Origin: Paucibacter sp. Y2R2-4
Lineage (GTDB): Bacteria > Pseudomonadota > Gammaproteobacteria > Burkholderiales > Burkholderiaceae_C
Assembly: GCF_025717535.1 (NCBI RefSeq)
Contig: NZ_JAJIRO010000002.1
Location: forward strand, 558,001-622,000
Direction: 5' to 3'
DNA: 64,000 nt
Shown: positions 28,501 to 36,915 of the stretch, one piece after another
How positions within the stretch are numbered: position 1 is the first letter of the stretch
How the letters are laid out: each line of letters starts with the position of its first letter
Translations under genes and position numbers: made by a program
The notes under the pieces: generated by a model
Databases searched by the model: none
What the model saw: only the letters and a program-made list of their open reading frames with translations
Told to the model about the DNA's origin: nothing

Positions 28501-28861
28501 CAACGCCTACAAATTCTCTGAGAGTGGTCAGATCTGGGTGCGACTCAGCCAGCGCACGGCGACGCCCGACTCGCCGGCGCTGGCCTGTATGGAAGTTCAA
28601 GACCAAGGCCGAGGCATGACGCCTGAGCAACTGGCCCGTGTCACCGAACGCTTTTACCGCGCCGATCAGTCCGGTACCGTGCTGGGCACCGGACTGGGCA
28701 TGAGCATCGTCAAGGAAATTGTCAGCCTGCATGGTGGGCAGCTTCAGCTGAGCAGCGCCCTGGGCGAAGGCACCACGATCACCGTCTTGTTGCCTCTGGC
28801 TGTCACGCTCTCTGGGCAGTCGGATTCCTCAGCTTTGGCAGGTGAAAACCCCTCTGTTTGA
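25589..28861 (+). CDS. CHASE-domain sensor histidine kinase with PAS domains
   Basis: A 1090-residue kinase that starts at a GTG overlapping the previous stop. Two N-terminal TM segments are followed by a Gln-Thr repeat linker (89-103), another TM segment, a periplasmic CHASE domain (about 150-350; FIERVRRDELEDFI, FIEPLAYHRAALGRNL) and a TM near 415-435. Three PAS regions follow (NQHSLVSMADAQGRLIYAND, a PAC with WWSPQYYRLLG, and FALSPDGLVSI). The HisKA has ATAAHELRTP with His856, followed by the ATPase domain. The kinase core is strikingly similar to that of the neighbouring kinase (EARRGQDFE, LNELLDLARI), so the pair probably arose by duplication. CHASE domains bind small molecules; the ligand is unknown. 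Confidence 0.92.
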   Translation: MSSSGRDRLWHRPAVGLLTRVTLALAGLLLLCEALNVYGLRPLLSQQDWALRLWSEVLLLVLPAVLYLAWRGERLARSSLGPGEGLAKAQTQTQTQTQAQAQTKPLRRARITLILGLLLTALLLHYQIANLRNIALVRFDRLAAGLEDDVRRRFEHPGYGMRSLAALHAANLSLRREEFANFVRANRPPIDFSAINSYGFIERVRRDELEDFIHSQRNTGVPDFAVQDAGENGDLYIIKFIEPLAYHRAALGRNLGAEPVRRAALELAYRSGQATLSGAVMLENKGESATGFLYLLPLHYVGAATQSEEQRIAATAGLIFVPLVMDNLMEGIGSGIQGLLDFELYDGPALEPAGLVYSLGQELQVSRAQTARSPDKDLRGHMFQARRNFFVGGRELSLRINSTDRFAELAIESRPILTSLGAAAMSLLAAAIVWLLSMGRARAELLAEDMTLDLRQAKAVAETALRDHRLMLETLNQHSLVSMADAQGRLIYANDEFCRVTGYTREELLGQNHRIVHVVDESRAALKEGSAILAQGRSWSGAIGFCNRQGQTFWVKLTVAPSLDSQGQVERFVAIQTDISTQKQLEATLALSNERFALALEGGSDGLWDRIDTQADAEWWSPQYYRLLGLEPGEVTASASQFEERLHPDDAARHAAALVAALQNEAPYDLEIRLYIRGCGYRWFRARAKVFFNTEGQHRRMAGSLQDVHELKMAEARMKERSEQLAAVFALSPDGLVSIGTEHTIRYVSPAFTQLTGLGADAVLDLEPNALLTMLQALSRAEGTKEDTDADEVLNLNALKQGPLSLTIRTPQHRVLSLSLHEGGTGEVTQVLLLRDVTHQHEVDRLKSEFLATAAHELRTPMVSIYGFTELLITRELAPERQKQMLERIYRQSQAMIDILNELLDLARIEARRGQDFELEDTDLRVLVQQALNDFRAPEGRDAATFEGDTAPLTVHVDAMKIQQVLRNLLSNAYKFSESGQIWVRLSQRTATPDSPALACMEVQDQGRGMTPEQLARVTERFYRADQSGTVLGTGLGMSIVKEIVSLHGGQLQLSSALGEGTTITVLLPLAVTLSGQSDSSALAGENPSV
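25854..25895 (+). repeat. In-frame hexanucleotide tandem repeat
   Basis: Seven tandem 6-bp units: four perfect CACAGA, two CACAGG, one CGCAGA. They encode AQTQTQTQTQAQAQT in the cytoplasmic linker between N-terminal TM helices of the CHASE kinase. Because the unit is two codons, slippage changes linker length without breaking the frame. Confidence 0.85.
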
Positions 28862-28908
28862 GATTCCAGCCGCGTCGCCAAATGGCCTAATCGTGTGCAA
28901 AGCCACGA

Positions 28909-28932
28909 GCCAGGGCTGCGCGCAGCCTTGGC
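28909..28932 (+). terminator. Inverted repeat after the kinase operon
   Basis: GCCAGGGCTGCG (28909-28920) is followed directly by CGCAGCCTTGGC (28921-28932), a 12-bp inverted repeat with one mismatch and no spacer. It lies 47 bp after the kinase stop and could be a terminator, although a T run is missing. The rest of 28862-29039 shows no gene. Confidence 0.35.
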
Positions 28933-29039
28933 CCGGTTTACAGTGCGACAGGAGTCGCTGAAGCTGCCCGCCTCACTGTGATGGACAAAGCCTGAGGCCT
29001 TGAACCTCTCAACCTTCGAAGCCTACAAGAACACAAGCA

Positions 29040-30761
29040 ATGGATGCCACCTTGGCCGAGCCGCCCCAGTCCGCCCTTTCCGGCGTGGCACGCATGCTGG
29101 TGCACGCCGGCAAGCTGCAAGCCAAGGTCGCTGAGGACTTGGCTCGGCAGGCGCGCGAGAAGAAGATCAGCTTCGTCAATTCGGTGATTGCTTCTGGCGC
29201 CGTCTCCTCCGTAGACCTGGCTCACACGCTCTCCACCGCCTTGGCCCTGCCACTGCTGGATCTGAACGCCATGGATCCGCAGCGCATGCCGCACAACATC
29301 ATCGATAGCAAGCTGGCCTTGCAATATCAGGTGGTGGTCTTGGGCCGGCGCGGCAGCCGGCTCTTCATCGGCGGCGCAGATCCGACCGACCAAGAGGTGG
29401 TGGAACGCATCAAGTTCGCCACCCAGCTGGCACCCGAGTGGGTGATCGTCGAACACGACAAGCTCGTCAAGATGCTCGCCGGGTCCGCCAGCAGCGCCGC
29501 CGAGACGCTGGAGTCCATGGCGGGCGGCGACTTCGACTTTGACATCGGCGAAGAAGAAGCCGCGCCCCAACAAGAAGCCGCCGAGATGGGCGATGTGGAA
29601 GACGCACCGGTGGTGCGCTTTCTGCAAAAAATGCTGGTCGACGCCATCAATATGCGCGCCTCTGACTTGCACTTCGAGCCCTATGAATACCACTACCGGG
29701 TGCGCTTCCGCGTGGACGGTGAGTTGCGCGAAATCACCCAGCCGCCGATTGCCATCAAGGACAAGCTGTCATCGCGCATCAAGGTGCTGTCGCGCCTGGA
29801 CATTGCCGAGCGGCGTGTGCCGCAAGACGGCCGCATGAAGCTCAAGTTCGGCGCCAAGGCGATCGACTTCCGTATCAGCACCCTGCCCACCTTGTTCGGC
29901 GAGAAGATCGTGATCCGGATTCTGGACCCCTCGTCCGCCAAGCTGGGCATTGACGCCCTGGGCTACGAGAAGATCGAAAAGGAACGCTTGCTGGCCGCCA
30001 TCTCGCGCCCCTACGGCATGGTGCTGGTGACCGGGCCCACTGGCTCGGGCAAGACGGTGTCGCTGTACACCTGCTTGAACATCCTGAACCAGCCGGGCGT
30101 CAATATCTCCACCGTCGAAGACCCGGCCGAAATCAATTTGCCGGGCATCAACCAGGTCAATGTCAATGACAAGGCCGGCTTGAGCTTTTCTGCCGCCTTG
30201 AAGTCCTTCTTGCGCCAGGACCCCGACATCATCATGGTGGGTGAAATCCGTGACCTGGAGACGGCCGACATCGCCATCAAGGCCGCACAGACCGGCCATA
30301 TGGTGATGTCAACGCTGCACACCAATGACGCGCCCAAGACCCTGACCCGCTTGCTGAACATGGGCGTAGCGCCCTTCAATATCGCGTCCAGCGTGCTCCT
30401 GATCACCGCCCAGCGCCTGGTGCGGCGCCTGTGCGAAAACTGCAAAGCCCCCGCCGAATACCCGCGTGAAGCCTTGTTGCGCGCTGGCTTTCAGGAAGAA
30501 GAACTGGACGGCAGTTGGAAGCAATACCGCGCGGTGGGTTGCTCCAGTTGTAACAGCGGTTACAAAGGACGCGTTGGCCTTTACCAAGTGATGCCCATTA
30601 CCGAGTCGATTCAGCGCATCATCCTGGCCGAGGGTTCGGCCATGGACATCGCCGTGCAGGCCAAAGCCGACGGCGTGCGCGATCTGCGCCAGTTCGGCTT
30701 GGTCAAGGTCCGACTGGGTGTCACCACCCTTGAAGAAGTGCTGGCCGCAACCAATGAATAA
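29040..30761 (+). CDS. pilB: Type IV pilus assembly ATPase PilB
   Basis: A 573-residue extension ATPase that powers pilin polymerisation at the inner membrane. The N-terminal domain (about 15-150) is of the T2SE_N type. The core shows FLQKMLVDAINMRASDLHFEP, Walker A GPTGSGKT, the Asp box (STVEDPAE), Walker B DPDIIMVGEIRDLETADIA and the His box TLHTNDAPKTLTRL. The zinc tetracysteine is CENC..CSSC. Length is normal for PilB; the CxxC pairs and the neighbours pilC and pilD argue against GspE of type II secretion. No strong ribosome site precedes the ATG. Confidence 0.95.
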   Translation: MDATLAEPPQSALSGVARMLVHAGKLQAKVAEDLARQAREKKISFVNSVIASGAVSSVDLAHTLSTALALPLLDLNAMDPQRMPHNIIDSKLALQYQVVVLGRRGSRLFIGGADPTDQEVVERIKFATQLAPEWVIVEHDKLVKMLAGSASSAAETLESMAGGDFDFDIGEEEAAPQQEAAEMGDVEDAPVVRFLQKMLVDAINMRASDLHFEPYEYHYRVRFRVDGELREITQPPIAIKDKLSSRIKVLSRLDIAERRVPQDGRMKLKFGAKAIDFRISTLPTLFGEKIVIRILDPSSAKLGIDALGYEKIEKERLLAAISRPYGMVLVTGPTGSGKTVSLYTCLNILNQPGVNISTVEDPAEINLPGINQVNVNDKAGLSFSAALKSFLRQDPDIIMVGEIRDLETADIAIKAAQTGHMVMSTLHTNDAPKTLTRLLNMGVAPFNIASSVLLITAQRLVRRLCENCKAPAEYPREALLRAGFQEEELDGSWKQYRAVGCSSCNSGYKGRVGLYQVMPITESIQRIILAEGSAMDIAVQAKADGVRDLRQFGLVKVRLGVTTLEEVLAATNE

Positions 30762-30815
30762 TTCGCACGCTTTTATCGCTGCGTGCACGGGGCTAGTGCC
30801 CAGGAGCTGATGGAT

Positions 30816-32036
30816 ATGGCAACGACGACGGCATCCAAGGGCGCGAATGACGCGACCTATGAATGGGAAGGCAAAGACCGTAACGGCAAGATCGTGCGGG
30901 GCGAGTTGCGCGCCGGTGGTGAAGCCATGGTCAGCGCCACCCTGCGCCGCCAGGGCATTCTGGTCAACAAGGTCAAGAAGCGCCGGGTCAGTGGCGGCAA
31001 GGCGATCAAGCAAAAAGACATTGCCATCTTCACTCGCCAACTCGCCACCATGATGCGAGCCGGCGTGCCGCTGCTGCAGTCTTTTGAAATTGTCGGCCGC
31101 GGCAGCACCAATCCCAAACTGACCCGCTTGCTGAATGACATCCGCCAAGATGTGGAGACCGGTACCAGCTTGTCCACCTCTTTGCGCAAGCACCCACTCT
31201 ATTTCGATGCGCTGTACTGCAATCTGGTCGAGGCCGGTGAGGCCGCCGGTATCTTGGAGTCACTGCTGGACCGCTTGGCCGTCTACCAAGAAAAGACCGT
31301 CGCCATCAAAAACAAAATCAAGTCCGCGCTGACCTATCCGGTGGCCGTGTTGGTCGTGGCCTTTGTGGTGGTGGCCGTCATCATGATTTTTGTGGTGCCG
31401 GCCTTCAAGGACGTGTTCAAGTCCTTCGGCGCCGACTTGCCGGCGCCAACGCTCGCCGTGATCGCCATGTCAGAGTTCTTCGTCGCCTATTGGTGGGCGA
31501 TCTTCTCGACGATTGGCGGAGGTCTGTACTTCTTCTTCCAATCCTGGAAACGATCGGTCAAGATGCAGGCCACCATGGACCGCATCCTGCTGAAGATCCC
31601 GGTTTTTGGTGACCTGCTTTACAAGTCGGCCGTGGCCCGCTGGACCCGCACCTTGTCCACCATGTTCGCGGCCGGCGTGCCCTTGGTTGAGGCGCTGGAC
31701 TCAGTCGGTGGTGCTTCCGGCAACGCCATCTTCGCGGAGGCCACCGAGAAGATCCAACGCGATGTATCGACGGGTACCGCCTTGACCACCTCGATGCAAT
31801 CGACCGGCATCTTCCCTACCATGGTGCTGCAGATGGCCGCCATTGGCGAGGAATCGGGCTCGCTGGATCACATGTTGTCCAAGTCCGCCGAGTTCTACGA
31901 GGACGAGGTCGATGAGGCCGTCAAGTCGCTGTCCAGCCTGATGGAGCCCTTCATCATCGTGATCCTGGGCGGCATCATCGGCGGCATCGTGGTGTCCATG
32001 TATCTGCCCATCTTCAAGCTCGGCCAAGTGGTTTGA
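30816..32036 (+). CDS. pilC: Type IV pilus inner membrane platform protein PilC
   Basis: A 406-residue polytopic protein with two GspF-type domains (about 70-195 and 275-395): IAIFTRQLATMMRAGVPLLQ and ARWTRTLSTMFAAGVPLVEAL mark the two copies. Three TM segments are clear, among them YPVAVLVVAFVVVAVIMIFVV and IIVILGGIIGGIVVSMYLPIF. It transmits PilB's ATP-driven motion to pilin insertion. ATG at 30816 is chosen because AGGAG lies nine bases upstream; ATG at 30810 is only three bases from that site. Gap to pilB is 54 bp. Confidence 0.94.
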   Translation: MATTTASKGANDATYEWEGKDRNGKIVRGELRAGGEAMVSATLRRQGILVNKVKKRRVSGGKAIKQKDIAIFTRQLATMMRAGVPLLQSFEIVGRGSTNPKLTRLLNDIRQDVETGTSLSTSLRKHPLYFDALYCNLVEAGEAAGILESLLDRLAVYQEKTVAIKNKIKSALTYPVAVLVVAFVVVAVIMIFVVPAFKDVFKSFGADLPAPTLAVIAMSEFFVAYWWAIFSTIGGGLYFFFQSWKRSVKMQATMDRILLKIPVFGDLLYKSAVARWTRTLSTMFAAGVPLVEALDSVGGASGNAIFAEATEKIQRDVSTGTALTTSMQSTGIFPTMVLQMAAIGEESGSLDHMLSKSAEFYEDEVDEAVKSLSSLMEPFIIVILGGIIGGIVVSMYLPIFKLGQVV

Positions 32037-32064
32037 CGCTTGCCCTTTCTTGCCGAATTTGCCC

Positions 32065-32994
32065 ATGAATCTAGATCTCAACTTTCTGCTCTCCCCCTTG
32101 GTCCTGGGCCTATTCGGCCTGTGCATCGGCAGTTTTCTGAACGTTGTCATCCACCGCATCCCCTTGATGCTGGAGCGCCAATGGATGGCGGATGCTGGCG
32201 CTCAGCTGGGTGATGCAGGCGAACTCAGCCGTGCTATGGGATTGCCGGCCGATCAGGCCGAGAAGCTGGCGGCGGCGGCCAACGCCTTGAGCGAGCGGAT
32301 CGAGAAGCTACCGAAGTTAGGCATTGCCCTGCCGCGCTCACGCTGCCCCAAATGCGGCCACCAACTGGCCTGGCATGAGAATTTGCCCTTGCTGGGCTGG
32401 TTGCGACTCGGCGGCAAATGCTCCGCTTGCAAGACAGCCATCTCCCCGCGTTACCCGGTGATTGAGCTGACTTGCGGCCTCTTGTTTGCTGCACTGTCTT
32501 GGCGCTTTGGCGCGCAGCCCAGCACCTTGCTGTGGTGCGGCTTCAGCGCCTGCCTGCTGGCGCTTGCCGCCATCGACTGGGACACCACTCTATTGCCCGA
32601 CTCCTTGAACCAGCCCTTGCTGTGGGCGGGCTTAGCCGCCGCATTGCTGGGTTTCACCATCCCCTTGGACGACGCCATGACCGGCGCTCTCGTGGGTTAC
32701 CTGTCTTTGTGGTCGGTCTACTGGCTGTTCAAGTTGGTCACCGGCAAAGAAGGCATGGGCTATGGCGACTTCAAGCTGCTGGCCGCCCTGGGTGCTTGGT
32801 TGGGATGGCAAATGGTCTTGCCGATTGTGCTGGGCGCCTCGCTGATTGGCGCCTTGGTCGGCATCGGCTTGAAGATGAATGCCAAGCTGCGTGAAGGCCG
32901 CTATGTGCCCTTCGGCCCCTTCTTGGCGGGCGGTGGCTTTGTGGTGCTGTTCGCTGGCGCACCGCGGGTGCTGGGCTGGCTTGGCTGGGCATGA
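32065..32994 (+). CDS. pilD: Prepilin peptidase / N-methyltransferase PilD
   Basis: A 309-residue integral membrane enzyme that cleaves prepilin leaders and methylates the new N-terminus. The cytoplasmic zinc site is visible as CPKCGHQL and CSACK. The two catalytic aspartates lie in AAIDWDTTLLPD and GYGDFKLLAALGAWLG. About eight TM helices are present. A ~35-residue stretch between the FLNVVIHR motif and the zinc site (EAGELS..KLAAAANALSERIEKL) is somewhat longer than in E. coli-type enzymes, as is usual in Burkholderiales. Substrates should include the pilins encoded at 48-52 kb. Confidence 0.94.
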   Translation: MNLDLNFLLSPLVLGLFGLCIGSFLNVVIHRIPLMLERQWMADAGAQLGDAGELSRAMGLPADQAEKLAAAANALSERIEKLPKLGIALPRSRCPKCGHQLAWHENLPLLGWLRLGGKCSACKTAISPRYPVIELTCGLLFAALSWRFGAQPSTLLWCGFSACLLALAAIDWDTTLLPDSLNQPLLWAGLAAALLGFTIPLDDAMTGALVGYLSLWSVYWLFKLVTGKEGMGYGDFKLLAALGAWLGWQMVLPIVLGASLIGALVGIGLKMNAKLREGRYVPFGPFLAGGGFVVLFAGAPRVLGWLGWA

Positions 32995-33004
32995 GAGGCC
33001 AGGC

Positions 33005-33607
33005 TTGAGGATAGGCCTGACCGGCGGCATCGGCAGCGGCAAGAGCACGGTGGCCAGCTTTTGGCGCGAAGCCGGCGCCGCCCTCATTGACACCGACGCG
33101 ATTGCGAGAAGCTTGAGTGCGGCTGGCGGCGCCGCCATGCCGGCCATCGTGGCCGAGTTTGGTTCCAGCCTGCAAAGCGCAGACGGCGCCCTGGACCGCG
33201 CCGCCATGCGCGAACTGGCCTTCTCCGACGCCAGCGTCAAGGCCCGCCTGGAGGCCATTCTTCATCCCTTGATCGGCGCGCAAACGCGTTTGGAAGAGGC
33301 GCAAGCGAGGGCGGCGGGTCAGGACCTGATCGTTTTCGATGTGCCGCTGCTGGTCGAGTCTGGCCATTGGCGAGCTCGTGTCGATCGCGTCTTGGTGATC
33401 GATTGCGAAGAAGCGACGCAGATTGCCCGCGTCAGCCAACGCCCCGGATGGACCGAAGAAGCGGCCCGCGCGGTGCTGGCCGCGCAAGCCAGCCGGACGC
33501 AGCGTCGCGCTTGTGCGGATGCAGTGATCTTCAACCAAGAACTGTCCCTGGAGGCCTTGCGCAGGCAAGTCCTGACCCTCGCCCAGGCTTGGCGACGAGG
33601 TAAATAG
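33005..33607 (+). CDS. coaE: Dephospho-CoA kinase
   Basis: A 200-residue P-loop kinase for the last step of CoA synthesis. IGLTGGIGSGKSTVASFW is the Walker A region at the very N-terminus; LIDTDAIAR, LEAILHPLI and VFDVPLLVESG are family motifs. The protein must begin close to RIGLTGG, and TTG at 33005 with GAGAGG six to seven bases upstream fits; no ATG or GTG in frame lies nearby. Earlier in-frame starts lie within pilD and would add unrelated residues. It is 10 bp after pilD, a classic pilD-coaE-zapD-yacG order. Confidence 0.9.
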   Translation: MRIGLTGGIGSGKSTVASFWREAGAALIDTDAIARSLSAAGGAAMPAIVAEFGSSLQSADGALDRAAMRELAFSDASVKARLEAILHPLIGAQTRLEEAQARAAGQDLIVFDVPLLVESGHWRARVDRVLVIDCEEATQIARVSQRPGWTEEAARAVLAAQASRTQRRACADAVIFNQELSLEALRRQVLTLAQAWRRGK

Positions 33608-33669
33608 TTCAATGCGCAGCCTCTGCCGAGGCTGAGCCGCCGCAGGCTATGGAACAATCGCAGGGTTTG

Positions 33670-33687
33670 GCGCGTGAAATCACGCGC
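33670..33687 (+). promoter_or_regulatory. Hairpin before zapD
   Basis: GCGCGTG (33670-33676) pairs perfectly with CACGCGC (33681-33687) around an AAAT loop, 28 bp before the zapD start. It may influence zapD translation or stop part of the upstream transcript; no T run follows. Confidence 0.35.
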
Positions 33688-33715
33688 GCCGCCGCCCACA
33701 AGCTGACCGATAGGG

Positions 33716-34480
33716 ATGACCGCCTTGGTCCTTTACGAGTACCCGTTCAACGAGAGCATCCGCACGATGCTGCGTCTGGAGCATCTGTTTGACCGTCTCG
33801 GTCAACTGATGGAGCGCGAGACCGCGCTTGACCACCATTTCGCCCTGGTCACCATTTTCGAGATCATGGACGTGGCCGCCCGCGCGGACCTGAAGTCCGA
33901 TCTGCTGAAGGAACTGGAGCGCCACAAGGCGCAGCTGAACGGCTATCGCGGCAACCCCGGTGTGGCCGAGGCTGTCCTGGATGAGGTGATCGGGCGCATC
34001 GACCGCGCCTTTGAAGGCCTCAACAAGCTCAGCGGCAAAGCGGGCCACGCGCTCAACTCGAATGAATGGCTGATGAGCATTCGCAGCCGCATCAGCATTC
34101 CTGGCGGCACCTGCGAGTTCGATCTGCCGGCCTATTACACCTGGCAGCAATTCTTGCCGGTGCGCCGTCGTAACGACCTGATGCAGTGGACGCAAAGCCT
34201 GATGCCGCTGGCCGAAGCGCTGCAAGTGCTGCTGGGCTTGCTGCGCGACTCGGGTTCGCCGCACAAGGTGGCTGCGGTGGCCGGTCAGTTCCAACAAAAC
34301 CTGGGCGCGGGCCGCAGCTTCCAGTTGCTGCGCATGCGCATCGACCCGAGCTTAGGCCTGGTGCCTGAGATCAGCGGCCATCGTCTGATGATCTCCATCC
34401 GCATGATGCGGCAAGACGAAGAAGGGCGCCTGCGCCCTGCCCCTCAGGACGTCAGCTTCGAGCTGACGCTGTGTGCATGA
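33716..34480 (+). CDS. zapD: Cell division protein ZapD
   Basis: A 254-residue cytoplasmic protein of the ZapD (DUF1342) family that crosslinks FtsZ filaments. The start [24 protein letters not shown] is the family signature, and [16 protein letters not shown] and [17 protein letters not shown] are further landmarks. Length is standard. It sits 108 bp after coaE and overlaps yacG by 4 bp. The ATG at 33716 lacks a good ribosome site, but the family start matches within a few residues. Confidence 0.93.
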   Translation: MTALVLYEYPFNESIRTMLRLEHLFDRLGQLMERETALDHHFALVTIFEIMDVAARADLKSDLLKELERHKAQLNGYRGNPGVAEAVLDEVIGRIDRAFEGLNKLSGKAGHALNSNEWLMSIRSRISIPGGTCEFDLPAYYTWQQFLPVRRRNDLMQWTQSLMPLAEALQVLLGLLRDSGSPHKVAAVAGQFQQNLGAGRSFQLLRMRIDPSLGLVPEISGHRLMISIRMMRQDEEGRLRPAPQDVSFELTLCA

Positions 34481-34677
34481 GCAGCCAAGACATCAAGACG
34501 CAAGAACGCATCGTGCCTTGCCCCACATGCCGGGGCGACTCGATCTTCGCGCCCAGCAATATGTGGCGGCCTTTTTGCAGCCAGCGCTGCCGCCAGATCG
34601 ATCTGGGCGCCTGGGCCAGCGAGAGCTTCGCGGTTGAAGCCAGCCCGCCGGTCGAGGACGATTCCTTACCTCACTGA
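34477..34677 (+). CDS. yacG: DNA gyrase inhibitor / zinc protein YacG
   Basis: A 66-residue zinc-ribbon protein: CPTCRG and [17 protein letters not shown] give the CxxC and CxxxC ligands of YacG, which binds the GyrB subunit and inhibits gyrase. The start ATG overlaps the zapD stop (ATGA); a GTG two codons earlier is less likely. The end overlaps by 12 bp the convergent HAD gene. Confidence 0.92.
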   Translation: MSSQDIKTQERIVPCPTCRGDSIFAPSNMWRPFCSQRCRQIDLGAWASESFAVEASPPVEDDSLPH

Positions 34678-35289
34678 TTCCACGCCCAAGGCCGCCAAGG
34701 CTTGGCGCGCCTCGGCTGCATTGGTGAACAAAACGGCCTGCCAGCCCAGAGCCTGAGCGGCTTCGATATTGGCCGGGTGGTCATCCAAAAAGATGCAATC
34801 CTGCGGCGCAAGACCAAAGCGCTGACTGGCGATCTCAAAAATCGGCTGCCGCGGCTTGGAATGCTTGACGCGCCCAGAAAACACGCCCGACTCAAACCAC
34901 TGGTTCAGTGGATGGCTGCGCTCCAAGTGGTCGGCATAGGGCTCGGGCATATTCGACAGATAGAACAGTCGATGCCCGGCCTGCTTCAGCTCCTCGATCA
35001 GCGCGGCCGTGTCGGTTTGCAACTGCAGTTCATTCGGCACCTCCGCCACCACCTGCGCCACCTCGGCGCGCGGCCAACCGGTGCGCTCGGTGATTCGGGC
35101 AATCACCGTCTCGGCATCGATGAGCCCTTGATCAAAAGCCCCCCAGTCACCGCCATAGTTTTCAAAAAACTGCGCGGCGACCACGGCGCCTTCATCGACA
35201 TCCGTCACCCGGTGCGGCCAAACCCGCGCCAGAAAACTGGCGGGGTGCCAACGGAACACCACGCCTCCAAAGTCAAAAACGATATTCAT
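34666..35289 (-). CDS. HAD superfamily phosphatase (YihX-like)
   Basis: A 207-residue HAD-IA hydrolase. Motif I is [10 protein letters not shown] at residues 3-12, where the second catalytic Asp of DxD is replaced by Gly, as in YihX-like members. Motif II is FYLSNMPE, motif III involves the Lys in KHSKPR, and motif IV is [14 protein letters not shown]. YihX of E. coli dephosphorylates alpha-glucose-1-phosphate; sitting next to pgi makes a sugar phosphate substrate plausible but unproven. The start touches the pgi stop in ATGA, so the two are coupled. Confidence 0.88.
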   Translation of the reverse strand: MNIVFDFGGVVFRWHPASFLARVWPHRVTDVDEGAVVAAQFFENYGGDWGAFDQGLIDAETVIARITERTGWPRAEVAQVVAEVPNELQLQTDTAALIEELKQAGHRLFYLSNMPEPYADHLERSHPLNQWFESGVFSGRVKHSKPRQPIFEIASQRFGLAPQDCIFLDDHPANIEAAQALGWQAVLFTNAAEARQALAALGVESVR

Positions 35290-36914
35290 GCCAAGAGGTG
35301 TTTCAAAAGTCCGGCCGTGGAACTATCCAGGCCTGCGGTGTCACCACTGCTCAGGCGCGGCAAGAGCTGGCCGCACAAGGCCTTGCCCAGCTCCACGCCC
35401 CATTGATCAAAGCTGTTGATGCCCCAAAGCGCACCGCTGACGAAGACCCGGTGCTCGTACATGGCGATCAAGGCGCCGAGTGAACGCGGCGTCAGCTGAT
35501 CCAAGACCAGGGTCGTGCTGGGCCGATTGCCGGGGAAGGAACGATGGCGAGCCACCGTCGCAGCGTCCAGCGCCTTGGAGGCCGTGGGAGCCGATTCACC
35601 CAACGCTTCTTCAAACGATTTGCCTTGCATCAGCGCTTGCGACTGCGCCAGGCAGTTGGCCAGCAGCTTGCGCTGCTGATCGGCCAGCCGCTCTTTCAGC
35701 TCGCCCTGAACATGCGCCCCGTGATTCGTGCGCTTGACGGCGATGAACTCGACCGGAATCACATCTGTGCCTTGATGCAGCATCTGGAAGTAAGCATGCT
35801 GACCGTTGGTGCCCGCCTCGCCCCAGACCACCGGGCTGGTGGCATAAGGCAAGGCCTGACCCTCTCGGTCCACGCCCTTGCCATTGCTCTCCATCTCCAG
35901 TTGCTGCAGATAGGCCGGCAAGCGGCCCAGGCCCTGGTGATAGGGCGCCACGCTGCGGCTGCTGAAGCCGTGGAAGTTGCGGTACCAAAGGTCCAAGACG
36001 CCCAAGAGCACCGGCAGGTTTTGCTCCAGCGGTGTCTGCGCAAAATGCTGGTCCATGGCATGCGCTCCGGCCAGCAGCGCGCGGAAATTCTCGGCACCGA
36101 TGGCAATGGCGATCGGCAAGCCGATCACCGACCACAGCGAATAGCGGCCACCCACCCAGTCCCAAAAGCCAAAGGTGGTGGTGATGCCAAAGTCGGCAGC
36201 CGCCGCGGTATTGCTGCTGGTGGCAACGAAGTGGCGTGCGATATCGCTACCGCCGGCCGCCAAGAACCAGCTGCGTGCAGCCAAGGCGTTTGCCAGGGTT
36301 TCCTGCGTGGTGAAGGTCTTGGAGGCGATCACGAAGAGCGTGGTGGCCGGCTTCAAATCGCGCAGCACCGGGGCCAGGTCATGCCCGTCCACATTGGAAA
36401 CAAAGTGCAGCTTCAAGCCCGGCTGGGTAAAGCTTTGCAGCGCCCGCACCACCATGGCGGGGCCCAGGTCCGAGCCGCCAATGCCGATGTGAACCACATC
36501 GGTGATGCCGCTGCGCGCGCTGTCGCGCACGCTTTCGGCATAGCTCAGCATCGCGCTCAGCGAGGCCTGCACCTCCTCAGTGAACAAGCCCTGACCGGCC
36601 GGCGCGCGCAGTGCGGTGTGCAGCACGGCGCGGCCTTCGGTGTGATTGATGGCCTCGCCGGCCAGCATGGCATCGCGTTGTGATTCAAGCCCGCAGTCCC
36701 GCGCCAATTGCAGCAGCAAGGCCAGGGTTTCGGCATCGATGCGGCTCTTGGACAAGTCCGCCAAGAGCTCCGGCGCCTGGAAGGACCAAGCGGCATAACG
36801 CTCAGGCTCTTCGGCAAAGGCTCGCCGCAGGTCAAAGCTGCTGCCAACAGCATCAAAACGCTGTTGCAGGGCAGACCAGACCGGGCTACGGTCACAACGC
36901 GAGGCAAAGGACAT
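35286..36914 (-). CDS. pgi: Glucose-6-phosphate isomerase
   Basis: A 542-residue cytosolic isomerase interconverting glucose-6-phosphate and fructose-6-phosphate. VHIGIGGSDLGPAMV is the sugar phosphate SIS motif; VWGEAGTNGQHAYFQMLHQGTDVIPVEF is the signature with the catalytic Glu and His. FDQWGVELGK near the end is the second signature with the catalytic Lys. Start ATG lies one base beyond the transaldolase stop, and the end overlaps the HAD gene, giving a tal-pgi-HAD unit. Confidence 0.96.
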   Translation of the reverse strand: MSFASRCDRSPVWSALQQRFDAVGSSFDLRRAFAEEPERYAAWSFQAPELLADLSKSRIDAETLALLLQLARDCGLESQRDAMLAGEAINHTEGRAVLHTALRAPAGQGLFTEEVQASLSAMLSYAESVRDSARSGITDVVHIGIGGSDLGPAMVVRALQSFTQPGLKLHFVSNVDGHDLAPVLRDLKPATTLFVIASKTFTTQETLANALAARSWFLAAGGSDIARHFVATSSNTAAAADFGITTTFGFWDWVGGRYSLWSVIGLPIAIAIGAENFRALLAGAHAMDQHFAQTPLEQNLPVLLGVLDLWYRNFHGFSSRSVAPYHQGLGRLPAYLQQLEMESNGKGVDREGQALPYATSPVVWGEAGTNGQHAYFQMLHQGTDVIPVEFIAVKRTNHGAHVQGELKERLADQQRKLLANCLAQSQALMQGKSFEEALGESAPTASKALDAATVARHRSFPGNRPSTTLVLDQLTPRSLGALIAMYEHRVFVSGALWGINSFDQWGVELGKALCGQLLPRLSSGDTAGLDSSTAGLLKHLLA

Positions 36915-36915
36915 A

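Noticed and set aside
35544-36683. 379-residue open frame antisense to pgi
   Set aside because: Shadow frame; pgi signatures are all on the minus strand.
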